From Vanilla planifolia (taxonomy: Eukaryota; Streptophyta; Magnoliopsida; Asparagales; Orchidaceae), in the NCBI GenBank assembly GCA_023846275.1, contig CM043877.1, forward strand, positions 13,003,107 through 13,067,106: a DNA stretch of 64,000 nt. Direction: 5' to 3'. Below are positions 63,353 through 64,000 of the stretch, in pieces. The position numbers were made by a program, and so were the translations under genes. The notes under the pieces were generated by a model. The model saw only the letters and a program-made list of their open reading frames with translations. It did no database searches and had not been told where the DNA came from. Numbering within the stretch: the stretch's first letter is position 1; each line of letters begins with the position of its first letter.

Positions 63353-63362
63353 TTATATATAC
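63353..63362 (-). promoter_or_regulatory. TATA box
   Basis: GTATATATAA on the minus strand, about 30 bases ahead of the GC-rich candidate first exon. Spacing and strand fit a plant core promoter. Confidence 0.45.
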
Positions 63363-64000
63363 TTAAAAGCACCTACTTTCCATGAGAATATGGTAACATG
63401 TGAAACTTGGATATATTGTGTGTATATTTTAATTATCATTTTCATATGTTACATTACTATGATAAATATTTACCAAGTTTTATTTTGTTCATAATATAAC
63501 TAAAATATGTATTGTAATCTTAGTTTATTTGGAGAGTTTAAAGATAAAATAAATATGTAGATCAAGAGAAGTTTTTTTTTTTTTCATTGAGATTTAAAAA
63601 ATATAGAGAAAGAAGATTGTATTGATGATAGATTATGAAAGAAAAAAGAGGATATTGAAAATTAGGTGAAATAAGTTTCTCATGAGTGGTCTCATTGATG
63701 GAAAACCATTTAAGTTAAGACAATAATAGCCTAGAGGGAGATAACCAGTACTTCAATTGACTAACTTGTGGGGGCTTCTAAATTTTGAGAAATCGATTTA
63801 TTGAATTTTGACATTCAAGTGTTGCATGGTACAAAGAGTTTCTAATTTTAATAAAAAGGGTTTTTATTAGAAAACCAAGTTAAAGAAATTAAGTTACAAT
63901 AGGTTTTTTAAATTGAAGAGTTGTGACTAGTTAAAGAGTTGAATTTTTAGCATATGATCTATATTGAGTTGCTAAAGTAGACTAAATTTTTTAAAATGAA
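63363..64000. other. AT-rich right edge, no gene seen
   Basis: No open frame or repeat can be supported. The first part is upstream promoter sequence of the candidate exon at 63142-63330. Confidence 0.4.

Noticed and set aside
1..64000. CRISPR arrays, bacterial operons or a phage-type defence cluster
   Set aside because: No regular short direct repeats with unique spacers and no bacterial gene organisation. The YqaJ domain is a single spaced plant gene, and introns and retrotransposons show eukaryotic DNA.
1..64000. Endogenous plant pararetrovirus
   Set aside because: All reverse-transcriptase and integrase traces have copia or gypsy order and motifs. I saw no movement-protein or coat-protein features.

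Overview
This is nuclear DNA from a flowering plant. The evidence is a nuclear gene for chloroplast EF-Tu with a transit peptide, a plant-type eIF4B gene, GT-AG introns, long AT-rich intergenic DNA and decayed Ty1/copia and Ty3/gypsy retrotransposons. Coding exons are clearly richer in GC than the flanks. I cannot name the species from sequence alone. A non-grass monocot is possible, but that is a weak guess.

Layout. (1) 0.9-1.4 kb, minus: the first coding exons of a DUF707-type membrane-anchored protein, running off the left edge. A probable 5' UTR exon lies near 13.1-13.3 kb, so an intron of about 11.6 kb may separate them. That stretch holds two Copia relics in opposite orientation, with part of the reverse transcriptase of one repeated three times. 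(2) 13.3-25 kb: no intact gene. It holds a Copia integrase scrap, a gypsy integrase scrap and an unexplained GC-raised block at 22-24.7 kb. (3) 25.2-26.6 kb, minus: intronless nuclear tufA. (4) 26.8-37.8 kb: extremely AT-rich, with diverged tandem repeats. (5) 38.0-41.2 kb, plus: a complete three-exon eIF4B gene of 532 codons. (6) 42.7-48.8 kb, minus: a complete two-exon ankyrin-repeat gene of 617 codons with a 4.2 kb intron and a probable 5' UTR exon at 49.1-49.3 kb. (7) 49.3-57.3 kb: AT-rich DNA with long microsatellites and a pair of diverged repeats. (8) 57.3-57.5 kb, minus: a 57-codon small-protein gene opening with a WADQWD motif. (9) 59.5-60.4 kb, minus: a YqaJ/lambda-exonuclease-fold nuclease gene, possibly with a first exon near 63.2 kb.

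The genes are independent eukaryotic units and do not form a pathway, although EF-Tu (chloroplast) and eIF4B (cytosol) both act in translation. I found no convincing new biological system. The most useful items are the small conserved-looking protein, the plant YqaJ nuclease, the hidden multi-exon structures, the rearranged Copia relic and the AT-rich tandem repeat family.
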